Source: CAVQBP01 sp963740945 (GTDB lineage: Bacteria; Bacteroidota; Ignavibacteria; Ignavibacteriales; Ignavibacteriaceae). From it: 64,000 bases of DNA. A program made the position numbers and the translations under genes. The notes beneath the pieces were generated by a model that did not search any database, was not told the origin of the DNA, and saw only the letters and a list, made by a program, of their open reading frames with translations. Below, piece after piece: positions 39,256 through 48,143 of this stretch. The stretch's first letter is position 1, and each line of letters opens with the position of its first letter. Location of the stretch: the NCBI GenBank assembly GCA_963740945.1, contig CAVUGE010000033.1, positions 1 through 64,000 of the forward strand. Reading direction: 5' to 3'.

Positions 39256-39750
39256 ATGAATATAAATAAAGAGCAAAAAACCGAGACAGGCGAATTACTG
39301 CAGTTAGTTACCTTCAATATTGGTAAGGAAGAATATGGCGTTGATATACTTCATGTGCAGGAAATAAATAGAATGACACATATTACTAAAGTTCCGAATG
39401 CACCGCATTTTGTTGAAGGTGTAATCAATTTAAGAGGAAGAGTAATACCTGTTATTGATTTAAGATTAAAATTAAAAATAGAAAAAAAAGAGTATGATAA
39501 GAATACCAGGATTATAGTTGTTGAAGTGGATAATAAAACAATTGGCTTTATTGTTGATTCGGTTAATGAAGTCTTGAGGATACCCGCAAACCTTACCGAA
39601 GTTCCGCCTGAGATGGTTTCAGGAGTTGAATCTGAATTCATAAAATCAGTAGGAAAATTAGAAGACAGACTGCTTATTTTAATTGATATTCAAAAGGTTA
39701 TCCAGACAAATGAAATTAAAAAAATAGAAACTATGGAAGCCATTTTTTAG
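39256..39750 (+). CDS. cheW: Chemotaxis adaptor CheW
   Basis: 164 residues with the CheW fold: LVTFNIGKEEYGVDILHVQEI, the receptor-contact segment HFVEGVINLRGRVIPVIDLRLKL, and GFIVDSVNEVLRIPANLTEVPP. CheW couples methyl-accepting receptors to CheA at the membrane. It has a good ribosome site (AAGAGGAAGAA) and lies right after the receptor genes and before the che operon. Confidence 0.95.
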   Translation: MNINKEQKTETGELLQLVTFNIGKEEYGVDILHVQEINRMTHITKVPNAPHFVEGVINLRGRVIPVIDLRLKLKIEKKEYDKNTRIIVVEVDNKTIGFIVDSVNEVLRIPANLTEVPPEMVSGVESEFIKSVGKLEDRLLILIDIQKVIQTNEIKKIETMEAIF

Positions 39751-39777
39751 TCTTTTCACTATGAGAAACTATCAAAT

Positions 39778-39803
39778 TAACAAAAAATATTTTTTTACGA
39801 TAA
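39778..39803 (+). promoter_or_regulatory. Weak sigma-28-like site upstream of the HEAT-repeat gene
   Basis: TAAC, 14 bp, then TACGATAA lies 43 bp before the ATG at 39846. It deviates from the better sites in both boxes, so it is only suggestive. Confidence 0.3.
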
Positions 39804-39845
39804 TAATAACACATAACGATGCTTGTTTCTTTATTCGGGATAAAA

Positions 39846-41234
39846 ATGGAAAATATTGAATCTGAAATAAATAAAATACCTGAATTAGTCAACGGTAAAA
39901 CTCCGGAAGAAAAGATAATTTTCCTTGAATCACTTTATGATTCTCAATTATCCGAAGATGAATTAAATTCTATATGCGATTTAATTACAGATAATGATAA
40001 AGGGGTAAGGAACTCAGTTGCCTATTTATTGAGTAAGAATGCCACTGAAAATACCTGCAGAAAAATTGTAAGTTTTTTATCTTTACCCGACATATATATG
40101 AAAAATTTTGTCGGGGAAATACTTCTAAAAATAGGTCCCAAAGCTGTTGAACCGATGTTGGATTCAATAGACGGCGGTAATGATGATGATAAAAAATTTG
40201 TAGTAGATATTTTAGGACTTATCGGCGATAATAAAGCAAGTGCGCAAATCACAAGACAGTTAAATACAAGCAAAAATGATAATGTAATTTTAGCCTGCAT
40301 AGAAGCACTGGGAAATCTGAAATCCGAAAAATCCCTCTATCATTTGATGGCCTTTTACGGATTAAATGAGTTGTATAAACCCACAGTCATTGAATCTTTG
40401 GGTAAAATAAGTTCACCTGCTGCACTGGGATTCATTGTCTCCAAGTATGAAGAAGAAAATGACGATTTAATTAAATTTTCAATTATAGAAAGTCTTGGTT
40501 TAATAGGGGATGAAGAAACATTCTTTTTCCTTTTATCCGAGCTAAATGAGGTGAAAGGGCCTCTTGTATGGCCGATTATTAAATCAGTCTATAATCTAAA
40601 AGAAAGGTTCGGATTCGATATACCGTTTGATGAAAGGATGAAGAATATTATACTTCAGACAATTACCGATGCGAGTGTTGAATATAGAAAAATAGCAGCT
40701 AATTTATTATCAATTTTCAATGATAAAGAAATTATTTCGGCATACCTGAAGATTTTAGGAGATCAGCCGGAAGTCGATGAAATGATATTGCCGAAATTTT
40801 GGGAAAATCCGTATGTAGTATTTGAAATTATTTCCGAATTACTTAATAAAGAACCTCAAAACGTAAAATCACTTTTAAATTTACTTAAAGATATAATTCA
40901 CCTGGATGGTGAAGAAAAGTATAATTTTATCCCTTCTCTTCAGCTAAGAAGTTTAACTGATTCTTTATCCCACTATTTATCTAATTATGATGAAGAAGTA
41001 AGGATGTTAGCACTTGAATTACTTTTTATTCTGGATAAAAATGCAGGGATCCTTTTTATCGATGAATTTATCGAAGATAATAATCTTTGGAACAGATTAA
41101 AGCTTATAGAACTGCTGGATGAAGTTTATCATCCAAAGGCAGATGAGGCGTTGGTCAAACTTTCTAATGATTCCGAAGAGATGGTAAGGGAAAGAGCAAA
41201 TTTCTGTCTCTCCAAAAGGGATGTTCACATTTAA
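39846..41234 (+). CDS. HEAT-repeat protein in the chemotaxis operon
   Basis: About 462 residues built of repeated alpha-helical pairs of the HEAT/PBS-lyase type, e.g. GVRNSVAYLLSKNAT, FVVDILGLIGDNKASAQI, VILACIEALGNLKSEKSLYHLM and SIIESLGLIGDEETFFFLL. The ATG at 39846 is chosen over one at 39819 because it starts the first predicted helix and is better spaced. It lies between cheW and cheR, with 30 bp to cheR, so it is likely cotranscribed. HEAT proteins are protein-binding scaffolds; a role in organising chemosensory arrays or binding a Che protein is an inference. No catalytic motif is seen. Confidence 0.75.
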   Translation: MENIESEINKIPELVNGKTPEEKIIFLESLYDSQLSEDELNSICDLITDNDKGVRNSVAYLLSKNATENTCRKIVSFLSLPDIYMKNFVGEILLKIGPKAVEPMLDSIDGGNDDDKKFVVDILGLIGDNKASAQITRQLNTSKNDNVILACIEALGNLKSEKSLYHLMAFYGLNELYKPTVIESLGKISSPAALGFIVSKYEEENDDLIKFSIIESLGLIGDEETFFFLLSELNEVKGPLVWPIIKSVYNLKERFGFDIPFDERMKNIILQTITDASVEYRKIAANLLSIFNDKEIISAYLKILGDQPEVDEMILPKFWENPYVVFEIISELLNKEPQNVKSLLNLLKDIIHLDGEEKYNFIPSLQLRSLTDSLSHYLSNYDEEVRMLALELLFILDKNAGILFIDEFIEDNNLWNRLKLIELLDEVYHPKADEALVKLSNDSEEMVRERANFCLSKRDVHI

Positions 41235-41264
41235 GTTGTCAGCTTAAAAGATATTGAAAATAGA

Positions 41265-42158
41265 ATGAATAATTACACTAATACAGCTTTAAAAAATATT
41301 TCACAAAATAGCTTCGCAAAACCTCAAATAATGACATCCCAGCTATTTGAGAAGTGGAGAACTTATATATATGAAAATTGTGGAATTTATTTCCAGGATA
41401 ACAAGAAATATTTATTAGAATCAAGGCTGCTGAAAAGAATGAGTTATCTGGGGCTAAATTCTTTTGATGATTATTTAGGATACGTATTAAACAGTGCAAA
41501 CAGCATAAATGAGAAAAAATATTTATATGAAGCAATAACAATAAATGAAACTTATTTTTTTAGAAATCAGCCGCAGCTGGATACTTTAGTTAAAACCTTA
41601 ATTCCGGATATAGTTGAAAAAAACGGGAGAAGTAATAAGACTAGAATTAGAATCTGGAGCGCAGCCTCATCTTCCGGTGAAGAAGCTTATTCTATAGCAA
41701 TTTCTATAAATGATCTAATATTACCAAGGTATCCAAACCTTGAATTCGAAATAGTCGGTACAGATATCAGTTACTCGGTAATAGAAACAGCAAGAAAAGG
41801 AGTATATAGAGAATATTCCGTTAGAAATATGCCGGCTTATTACCTGAAGAAATATTTTACTGTTAAAGAAAATATTTACGAACTGAATCCTGAAGTAAAA
41901 AAGAATGTTAACTTTAAATTGTTGAATTTATATGATAATGCCGGTATGAGGTCAATGTTTAATTTCGACATAATTTTTTGTGCAAATGTTCTCATATATT
42001 TTGATGCTGATTCAAAAATCAGAGTTGTGAACCAGTTGTATAATTCTCTAAATAAAGGGGGATATTTATTTATAGGATATTCAGAAACCTTGCATAATAT
42101 TTCAAAGGCTTTTAAGATTTTAAGTTTTCCTAAAACAATAGGTTATAAAAAAGAATAA
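41265..42158 (+). CDS. cheR: Chemotaxis protein methyltransferase CheR
   Basis: 297 residues. The N-terminal helical domain (LFEKWRTYIYENCGIYF, then YLLESRLLKRM) is followed by the SAM-binding domain (NETYFFRNQPQL, RIRIWSAASSSGEEAYSIAI, EIVGTDIS and IIFCANVLIYFD). It methylates glutamates in the chemoreceptors using S-adenosylmethionine. In the motif usually written FCRNVLIYF the Arg is Ala here, a minor oddity. No C-terminal pentapeptide-binding partner sequence is obvious in the receptors. Confidence 0.94.
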   Translation: MNNYTNTALKNISQNSFAKPQIMTSQLFEKWRTYIYENCGIYFQDNKKYLLESRLLKRMSYLGLNSFDDYLGYVLNSANSINEKKYLYEAITINETYFFRNQPQLDTLVKTLIPDIVEKNGRSNKTRIRIWSAASSSGEEAYSIAISINDLILPRYPNLEFEIVGTDISYSVIETARKGVYREYSVRNMPAYYLKKYFTVKENIYELNPEVKKNVNFKLLNLYDNAGMRSMFNFDIIFCANVLIYFDADSKIRVVNQLYNSLNKGGYLFIGYSETLHNISKAFKILSFPKTIGYKKE

Positions 42159-42162
42159 TAAA

Positions 42163-42528
42163 ATGAAACAAGTAATTTTGTTAGCAGACGATTCGCCTTC
42201 GATTAGAAAGTTCGTTGCATTTTCACTGGCAATGAAAGGGTATGAAATTATCCCTGTTTCCGATGGAATGGAGGCTCTTGAAAAACTCCCATCAGAACAT
42301 ATAAATTTGGTTATAACCGACATAAATATGCCGAATGTTGATGGATTTGAGTTAATTAAAGCCATTAGGGCAAATGAGGAATTGAAGGAAATACCAATAA
42401 TAATATTGTCATCTATGGGCGGAAGTGAAGAAATTAAGAAAGGTTTAATGTTTGGTGCAAACTCTTATTTAATCAAACCTTTTGATCCTAAAAGAATATT
42501 ATATGAAGTTTCAAAATATTTAACATGA
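42163..42528 (+). CDS. CheY-like response regulator (single REC domain), first copy
   Basis: 121 residues forming one receiver domain: acidic pair ADDS, phospho-acceptor Asp53 in VITDINMPNVDG, SSMGG and the conserved Lys in YLIKPFDP. There is no output domain. It follows cheR by 4 bp and precedes a second, more CheY-like gene. It may be a PatA/TmoT-style or phosphate-sink regulator; which of the two drives the motor cannot be told with certainty. Confidence 0.88.
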   Translation: MKQVILLADDSPSIRKFVAFSLAMKGYEIIPVSDGMEALEKLPSEHINLVITDINMPNVDGFELIKAIRANEELKEIPIIILSSMGGSEEIKKGLMFGANSYLIKPFDPKRILYEVSKYLT

Positions 42529-42537
42529 GGTAAAATT

Positions 42538-42915
42538 ATGTCAGTAAAGTTCTTGGTTGTTGATGATTCGGTTACTATGCGCAGAATTGTAGTAAATTCT
42601 TTAAAAAATATTGGTTATGATAGTTTTGTTGAAGCAGGAGAAGGTAAAGAAGCTATTGAAAAAATAACTGCGGATGGAAATATAAATTTCCTGATAACCG
42701 ATTGGAATATGCCCGGTGTTTCCGGATTAGATTTAGTAAAATCGCTTAGGAGTAACAGCAGATATTCAAAACTTCCAATTCTAATGGTTACAACGAGAGG
42801 TGTTAAGGAAGATATAATTGAAGCACTCAATGCAAAGGTAAGTAACTATATTGTAAAACCTTTTACTCCTCAAATTTTAAAAGAAAAGATTGAACAAATT
42901 TTAGCAACTATATAA
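42538..42915 (+). CDS. cheY: Chemotaxis response regulator CheY
   Basis: 125 residues, a receiver domain very close to CheY: FLVVDDSVTMRRIVVNSLKNIGYD, phospho-acceptor Asp55 in ITDWNMPGVSGLDLVK, Thr in MVTTRG, and Lys in YIVKPFTP. The DWNMP signature is typical of motor-binding CheY. It is followed directly by cheZ and cheA. Phospho-CheY should bind the FliM N-terminal peptide encoded at 61370. Confidence 0.93.
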   Translation: MSVKFLVVDDSVTMRRIVVNSLKNIGYDSFVEAGEGKEAIEKITADGNINFLITDWNMPGVSGLDLVKSLRSNSRYSKLPILMVTTRGVKEDIIEALNAKVSNYIVKPFTPQILKEKIEQILATI

Positions 42916-42928
42916 AGGGAGAGATAAC

Positions 42929-43678
42929 ATGAATCAACCAACAAATATAACGGAACTATTTGATAGGCTGAATGATTTGAAGTCTGTTTTTAAGTATGGC
43001 CAGAAGTTAATACCAGTAATTCAAAGTTTGCTCGATTTTATGAGTGAAACTGTTCCTCTGTTGGAAAATATTAATGCTTCAATAACAGAAAGTACAAGTA
43101 AAATTCCAAAGGCTACTAATCAAATAAACAATGTGACAAGTGCTACTGAATTAGCAACTACTGAAATATTGGATTTAATAGATCTCATTTCTAATGATAT
43201 TATTGAAATAGAAAATTATCTCAAAGATATATTAGAAGCCAAAAAACGGAAGACCGAAATTGTTCAAAAAATAAGGAGCTTAATTGATGATGAAAATGCT
43301 AAAAAGCTCCTGGATGAATATGTGAAACTAGATGAATCTACTAATCCATATAAGTCAATTTCAGAATTAATTTCAAAAATTAAAAATAACTCAAATAATA
43401 TAACCCTTTCTCTTCAAGTACAGGATATAACTTCCCAGCAATTAGCTGCGGTTAATCATTTGATTGTTTCCGTACAGGATCGGTTGGCATCATTAATACT
43501 TAATCTTGAAGAAGCGAGTATTAGTGAAGCGGATACAGGCGGAATAGTAGTGCCGGAAGGTTCTTGTTTTGACCCTAATGCTAATTATTCCAAATCAGAT
43601 GGAAGACAGGATCTCGTTGATTCAATTGTAAATAATCATCAAACAACACAGGATGAAATAGATAAATTATTTTCGTAA
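42929..43678 (+). CDS. cheZ: CheZ-family CheY-P phosphatase
   Basis: 249 residues, all helical. The signature of CheZ is present: PKATNQINNVTSATELATTEILDLID in the long helix and the catalytic-region segment LSLQVQDITSQQLAAVNHLIVSVQDRL, where Gln of VQDIT-Q is expected to act on CheY-P. The last residues TQDEIDKLFS resemble the CheY-binding tail of CheZ. It dephosphorylates CheY-P to end the signal. It lies between cheY and cheA. Confidence 0.85.
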   Translation: MNQPTNITELFDRLNDLKSVFKYGQKLIPVIQSLLDFMSETVPLLENINASITESTSKIPKATNQINNVTSATELATTEILDLIDLISNDIIEIENYLKDILEAKKRKTEIVQKIRSLIDDENAKKLLDEYVKLDESTNPYKSISELISKIKNNSNNITLSLQVQDITSQQLAAVNHLIVSVQDRLASLILNLEEASISEADTGGIVVPEGSCFDPNANYSKSDGRQDLVDSIVNNHQTTQDEIDKLFS

Positions 43679-43683
43679 AGAAT

Positions 43684-45558
43684 ATGGATGAAATGAACGA
43701 ATACCCCCTCTTAAAAGATCCGGAAATGAAAGAGATTCTGGAAAGTTTTCTGGTTGAATCCAAAGAAATTCTGGAAAGACTGGATCTTGATTTAATGGAA
43801 CTGGAAAAAAGATCAGGAGACATGGACTTGCTTAACCAGGTTTTCAGGTCTTTTCACACAATTAAAGGAACTTCAGGTTTTTTCGGATTAAACAAACTTA
43901 CTGAAATTACCCATAAATGTGAGGATATCCTTAATAAGCTGCGAAAAGGAGAAGCCATATTGAATTCGGATATTATGGATTCAATTCTTTTAGCTTATGA
44001 TAAAATTAAAGAGCTTCTTTCAAGTATTGAAAGCAACTTTAATGAGGATGTTGATATTGAGATTTCACTTGAAGTTTTAACTAATACTATTGTTTCATTG
44101 GAAATCAATAAGCATGGTAATGAACAGAATGTAGAAGAAGCTATAAAAGCGGAACAAACAGAAAAATCTAAATCCCGAATAAAAGCCAACACAGGTAAAG
44201 TAAAAAGAAGTAAAAAAGCCGACAAGGTAAAAGAAGATTCATATCCGGAAGTTATTGAGGACAATAATAAGGACAACGAAGAGAATAATACAGAGAATAA
44301 TACAGAGAATAATAAGCCGGCAAATGATGACAATGAAAAGAACCAACCCGATAAGATAAAAGAGTTAAAACAAAAAGATAATACAATAAGAGTAGATGTT
44401 GCACGTCTTGATGAATTATTAAATATAGCATCAGAACTGGTACTGGGAAGAAACAGGTTGGCTCAGGTAAATTCAGAATTCGCACTGGAGTATGAGGGAA
44501 CGAAGTTGTCACGGGATCTTGCAGATGCAACCAGACAAATTGATTTAATGATGAATGAACTTCAGCTTGTGGTAATGAAAACCCGTATGGTGAAAATTGG
44601 TAAAGTATTTAACCGTTTCCCCCGCCTAGTTAGAGATTTATCAAAAGAATCTCAAAAAAATGTCAAATTGGAATTAAAAGGAGAAGAAACAGAGCTTGAT
44701 AAAACTTTAATCGAAGAAATAAATGATCCCCTTGTTCATCTCATCAGGAATTCGGTTGATCACGGTATAGAATCTCCCGAAAATAGAAAAAAGACTGGAA
44801 AGGATACCACTGGTACAATCACACTTTCTGCCGAACATGAAGGGAACCATATTATTATTACTATTGAGGACGATGGAAAAGGAATAGATCCTGAAATTAT
44901 TAAAGAAAAAGCTGTAAGTAAAGGATTAATTTCGAAAGAGAAAGCTAAAGAACTAACAACAAATGATGCCTATAACCTTATCTTTTTACCGGGCTTCTCA
45001 ACTGCGGAAATAGTTACAAATATATCCGGCCGAGGAGTAGGAATGGATGTAGTAAAAACAAATGTAACAAAGCTAAGGGGATTAATAAGCATAGATTCCA
45101 AGGTTGGTTTCGGTACAAAAATTATAATCAAACTTCCTCTAACTCTTGCAATCATTTCTGGAATGATTGTAAAAGTAAACGAACAATCTATGGTAATTCC
45201 ATTAAATTCTATTATTGAGGTTGTTCGCGTACATCTTGATAATATAAATACAATTAATGGGCGTGAGGTAATTAGAATGAGGGATAGTGTTATTCCGCTG
45301 CTGGGTATTGATGAACTTTTAAGCGGTATAACTTATAGTAAGGATAAAGTATGGCAATATATTGTTGTTGTAGGAATTGCTGAAAAAAGATTCGGAATTA
45401 AAGTGGACCGGCTGATAGGACAAAAGGAAATAGTTATTAAGTCTCTTGGGACTTATCTGGGGAATATTGAAGGGATTGCAGGCTCCACTATTTTAGGTGA
45501 TGGAACTGTTATTATGATTCTGGATATAGCTGAATTAATTCATAAGCTGGAAAGGTAA
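43684..45558 (+). CDS. cheA: Chemotaxis histidine kinase CheA
   Basis: 624 residues: the Hpt domain with FRSFHTIKGTSGFFGL (His58), and a linker (about 150-235) rich in Lys, Asn, Asp and Glu, encoded in part by a 12-bp tandem repeat near 44279-44315. No P2 domain is recognisable. The dimerisation helices (RVDVARLDELLNIASELVLGRNRL), HATPase domain (DPLVHLIRNSVDHGIE, DDGKGID, GRGVGMDVVK, GFGTKIIIKLPLTLAI) and C-terminal CheW-like domain follow. It starts six bases after the cheZ stop codon. It phosphorylates CheY and CheB in response to the receptors encoded upstream. Confidence 0.96.
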   Translation: MDEMNEYPLLKDPEMKEILESFLVESKEILERLDLDLMELEKRSGDMDLLNQVFRSFHTIKGTSGFFGLNKLTEITHKCEDILNKLRKGEAILNSDIMDSILLAYDKIKELLSSIESNFNEDVDIEISLEVLTNTIVSLEINKHGNEQNVEEAIKAEQTEKSKSRIKANTGKVKRSKKADKVKEDSYPEVIEDNNKDNEENNTENNTENNKPANDDNEKNQPDKIKELKQKDNTIRVDVARLDELLNIASELVLGRNRLAQVNSEFALEYEGTKLSRDLADATRQIDLMMNELQLVVMKTRMVKIGKVFNRFPRLVRDLSKESQKNVKLELKGEETELDKTLIEEINDPLVHLIRNSVDHGIESPENRKKTGKDTTGTITLSAEHEGNHIIITIEDDGKGIDPEIIKEKAVSKGLISKEKAKELTTNDAYNLIFLPGFSTAEIVTNISGRGVGMDVVKTNVTKLRGLISIDSKVGFGTKIIIKLPLTLAIISGMIVKVNEQSMVIPLNSIIEVVRVHLDNINTINGREVIRMRDSVIPLLGIDELLSGITYSKDKVWQYIVVVGIAEKRFGIKVDRLIGQKEIVIKSLGTYLGNIEGIAGSTILGDGTVIMILDIAELIHKLER

Positions 45559-45560
45559 TT

Positions 45561-46628
45561 TTGGCTGGAAAAATTAATATATTAGTTGTTGACGACTCAG
45601 CTTTTATGAGGAAATCTATCTCCATTATGCTGGAAAGTGATGAAGAAATAAAAGTAATCGCCACTGCCAGAAATGGTGAAGAAGGTTATGATATGGCAAA
45701 AAAGCTCCGTCCGGATTTAATTACCATGGATATCGAAATGCCAAAGATGGATGGTCTTACTGCCCTTCAAAAAATCATGAAAGATTGCCCGACTTCAGTA
45801 ATTATGATTAGTTCTTTGACGACTGAAGGAGCTGATTCTACAATAAAAGCTCTGGAATATGGTGCAGTTGATTTTATCCCTAAAGAATTATCTTATATAA
45901 ATGTAAATATTATCAAAATTAGAGAAGACCTTATACGGAAAATTAAGGAGATTGTAAAACAAAGTTCTTTACAGGAAAGATTAAGGAAATTAAGAAAATT
46001 AAACCCGGTCTCTTCGAAAGGGATCGATTTCCCATCTGTGAAGTCATTGCCAAGAAATGGATATAAAGCTATTGCATTAGGAATATCTACAGGAGGACCT
46101 TTATCCTTACAAAAAATAATACCTAATATATCTACAAAAATAAATTGTCCGGTATTTATTGTACAGCATATGCCTCCCAAGTTCACAAAATCCTTGGCTG
46201 ATAGATTAAATAGTTTAAGCAAATTAGAAGTAAAAGAAGCTGAAAATAATGAAGTTATTAGGAATGGTGTAGTATACATTGCACCGGGCGGATTTCATAT
46301 GACTTTATCTAAAAAAAATATAGGTACATTTTTTGTTTCTATTTCTGAAGAACCTTCGACAACATTACATCGTCCTTCGGTTGATGTAATGATTAATTCG
46401 GTTGTCGATATTTTCGGTAAAAATACTTTAGGTGTTATTATGACAGGTATGGGAAAAGACGGACTGGAAGGTATAAGGAAATTGAAAGGAGCCGGCGGCT
46501 ATTGTTTGGCACAGGATGAGAGTTCAAGTGTTGTTTTCGGAATGCCAAAAGCTGTCATTGATGCCGGATTTGCAGATGTTATTGCACCTTTGGACAATAT
46601 TTCAGAAATAATAAACAGGGCTTTTTAA
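45561..46628 (+). CDS. cheB: Chemotaxis protein-glutamate methylesterase CheB
   Basis: 355 residues, TTG start with AAAGG upstream, two bases after cheA. Receiver domain with Asp57 in LITMDIEMPKMDG, then the methylesterase domain with catalytic triad Ser176 (ALGISTGGP), His203 (VQHMPPKFT) and Asp300 (TGMGKDGLEG). It demethylates and deamidates the receptors, opposing CheR. Confidence 0.96.
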   Translation: MAGKINILVVDDSAFMRKSISIMLESDEEIKVIATARNGEEGYDMAKKLRPDLITMDIEMPKMDGLTALQKIMKDCPTSVIMISSLTTEGADSTIKALEYGAVDFIPKELSYINVNIIKIREDLIRKIKEIVKQSSLQERLRKLRKLNPVSSKGIDFPSVKSLPRNGYKAIALGISTGGPLSLQKIIPNISTKINCPVFIVQHMPPKFTKSLADRLNSLSKLEVKEAENNEVIRNGVVYIAPGGFHMTLSKKNIGTFFVSISEEPSTTLHRPSVDVMINSVVDIFGKNTLGVIMTGMGKDGLEGIRKLKGAGGYCLAQDESSSVVFGMPKAVIDAGFADVIAPLDNISEIINRAF

Positions 46629-46629
46629 T

Positions 46630-46869
46630 ATGAAAGAGGTATTTGAAGAATCTCTTTATAAGGAGATTGAATTCGCAAAAAATTGCAAAGGTGTAATAAA
46701 ATCTTCTCAAGCAAAAGTTATCGGAAAAATAAAGATTTCAATTGATGAAGAAAGTCATAACGGCGTTAAGATAGTAGTAAAAAAAGATGAAAAAGATACG
46801 GTAAAAGAAATAAAGTTCATCTGTTCCTGCGGAAAAACCAAATCAATCGTTTTAGATTATAATGAATAA
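46630..46869 (+). CDS. Small conserved-looking protein of the che operon, function unknown
   Basis: 79 residues starting one base after the cheB stop codon, so translationally linked to it. The N-terminal half is helical (EVFEESLYKEIEFAKNCKG), the C-terminal half is beta-rich and charged and ends with a CSCGKTKSI motif that could bind a metal only if paired with other Cys, which are few (one more at residue 17). No family is recognised. Its position suggests a chemotaxis or flagellar accessory role. Confidence 0.65.
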   Translation: MKEVFEESLYKEIEFAKNCKGVIKSSQAKVIGKIKISIDEESHNGVKIVVKKDEKDTVKEIKFICSCGKTKSIVLDYNE

Positions 46870-46969
46870 TAATTCGCATCTGGTTAGTTTTAGCCATTTG
46901 TCCCCTTCTTTAATTTCACTTTAATGAAATAAACAATTAAATAAACCAAAAATAACATTCCTGTTAGAA

Positions 46970-46985
46970 TGGCACCTGTTTTGAG
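46970..46985 (+). promoter_or_regulatory. Sigma-54-like promoter upstream of flgB
   Basis: TGGCAC, five bases, then TTGAG resembles the -24/-12 pattern TGGCAC-N5-TTGCA, except that the -12 GC is GA. It lies 28 bp before the flgB start. A very similar site (TGGCAT-N5-TTGAT) precedes fliL. Confidence 0.4.
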
Positions 46986-47012
46986 TTTCCACAAACGAAA
47001 ATTGGAGAAAAG

Positions 47013-47390
47013 ATGGCTGCTACTAACATTAAATTTTTAGAAAACTTTATTGATTACTGTTCTTTAAAGAATAAAGTAATCGGTAAAAATATTGCTAATA
47101 TTGGTACCGAAAATTACAAAAGGGAAGATGTTGTTTTCAAAGATTTATTAGATAATAATATCGAAATGTTAAAAACGTCTGATCCAAGGCACTATGGACA
47201 AATTAGTTTTGAAAGTGAAAATACCATAAAAACTGATAACAGCAAAGATATGGTCTCAGGAATCAATAATGTTAATATTGATGAAGAAATGGCGGAATTG
47301 GCTAAAAATACTATCCAGTTTAAACTTACATCCCAGAAAATAGGTGACTATTTTAAAACACTTCAAGGCGTAATTAAGGGAGGAAGATAA
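47013..47390 (+). CDS. flgB: Flagellar basal-body rod protein FlgB
   Basis: 125 residues with the rod-protein pattern: an N-terminal helix, KNIANIGTENYKREDVVFKDLL, and the C-terminal NVNIDEEMAELAKNTIQFKLTSQKIGDYF. It forms part of the proximal rod and is exported by the flagellar type III system. It has a good ribosome site (TTGGAGAAAAG) and heads the long flagellar operon. Confidence 0.92.
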   Translation: MAATNIKFLENFIDYCSLKNKVIGKNIANIGTENYKREDVVFKDLLDNNIEMLKTSDPRHYGQISFESENTIKTDNSKDMVSGINNVNIDEEMAELAKNTIQFKLTSQKIGDYFKTLQGVIKGGR

Positions 47391-47394
47391 ACAT

Positions 47395-47895
47395 TTGAAA
47401 ATTGGTGATAATTTTCCCGGCTTCAATATTTCAGCGAAAGGTCTTAGTATACAAAGAAAGAAAATGAATATTATTGCTGAAAATATTGCTAATGCAGATG
47501 TTAGAAATGCAAATGGGATACCGTATAAAAGAAAATTCTTAACTGTAATACAAAAACAGGATCCATTTCAATTTCAGGGAATACCTCCTAAAAACACATT
47601 AAGATTAAATACAACTGACGAAGATCATATTTCAACATCTCCTGAAATTGAAATAAATCAATATGCAAATGATGATTCAAGTTTAATTTCAGAGCAGCAG
47701 CAGGATAATTCTCACGGTGAAATAGTTTATATGCCTGATAGTCCCTACGCAAATGATAAAGGATATGTAGAACAATCTAATGTAAATCTTATTAATGAAA
47801 TGGTTGAAATGATTGCGGCTACCAGGAGTTATGAAGCAAATCTTACAGCATTAAGTTCTTCAAAACAAATGGCAAAAGATTCACTGGAGATATAA
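47395..47895 (+). CDS. flgC: Flagellar basal-body rod protein FlgC
   Basis: 166 residues, TTG start with AAGGGAGG upstream. It shows the rod family N-terminus (FNISAKGLSIQRKKMNIIAENIANADV), then YMPDSPYANDKGYVEQSNVNLINEMVEMIAATRSYEANLTALSSSKQMAKDSLEI, the classic FlgC end. It starts four bases after flgB and builds the proximal rod. Confidence 0.94.
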   Translation: MKIGDNFPGFNISAKGLSIQRKKMNIIAENIANADVRNANGIPYKRKFLTVIQKQDPFQFQGIPPKNTLRLNTTDEDHISTSPEIEINQYANDDSSLISEQQQDNSHGEIVYMPDSPYANDKGYVEQSNVNLINEMVEMIAATRSYEANLTALSSSKQMAKDSLEI

Positions 47896-47898
47896 CAA

Positions 47899-48141
47899 AT
47901 GAAAATATCTACAAACAATATTGGTAATTATTCGATAAACAGTCATGCGGTTGCAGCAAAAAACGCAGTTCAGAAAAAAACTGTAGAAAAAAAGAATGAG
48001 GTTTTATCAACCGAAGAAAAACGATTTTTTATAGACCGCTATCCTCAAAAGAAAGCAGAAATAATAGACTATCATTTTTATCAAAAAAGCGGAACAATGT
48101 CCGGTGTTAAAATCGGACAATTGTTCGATAAAAAGGGATAA
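47899..48141 (+). CDS. Unknown 80-residue protein between flgC and fliE
   Basis: It starts three bases after the flgC stop and ends two bases before fliE, so it is cotranscribed and probably real. It is basic and polar, with a Lys-rich helical centre (AVQKKTVEKKNEVLSTEEKRFFIDRYPQKK) and a short C-terminal YHFYQKSGTMSGVKIGQLFDKKG. No known family is recognised, and most flagellar operons have no gene in this position. Confidence 0.7.
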   Translation: MKISTNNIGNYSINSHAVAAKNAVQKKTVEKKNEVLSTEEKRFFIDRYPQKKAEIIDYHFYQKSGTMSGVKIGQLFDKKG

Positions 48142-48143
48142 AT

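Noticed and set aside
43995..44333. Minus-strand frame opposite the CheA linker
   Set aside because: Low-complexity Ser/Leu composition arising from the repetitive linker; no ribosome site.
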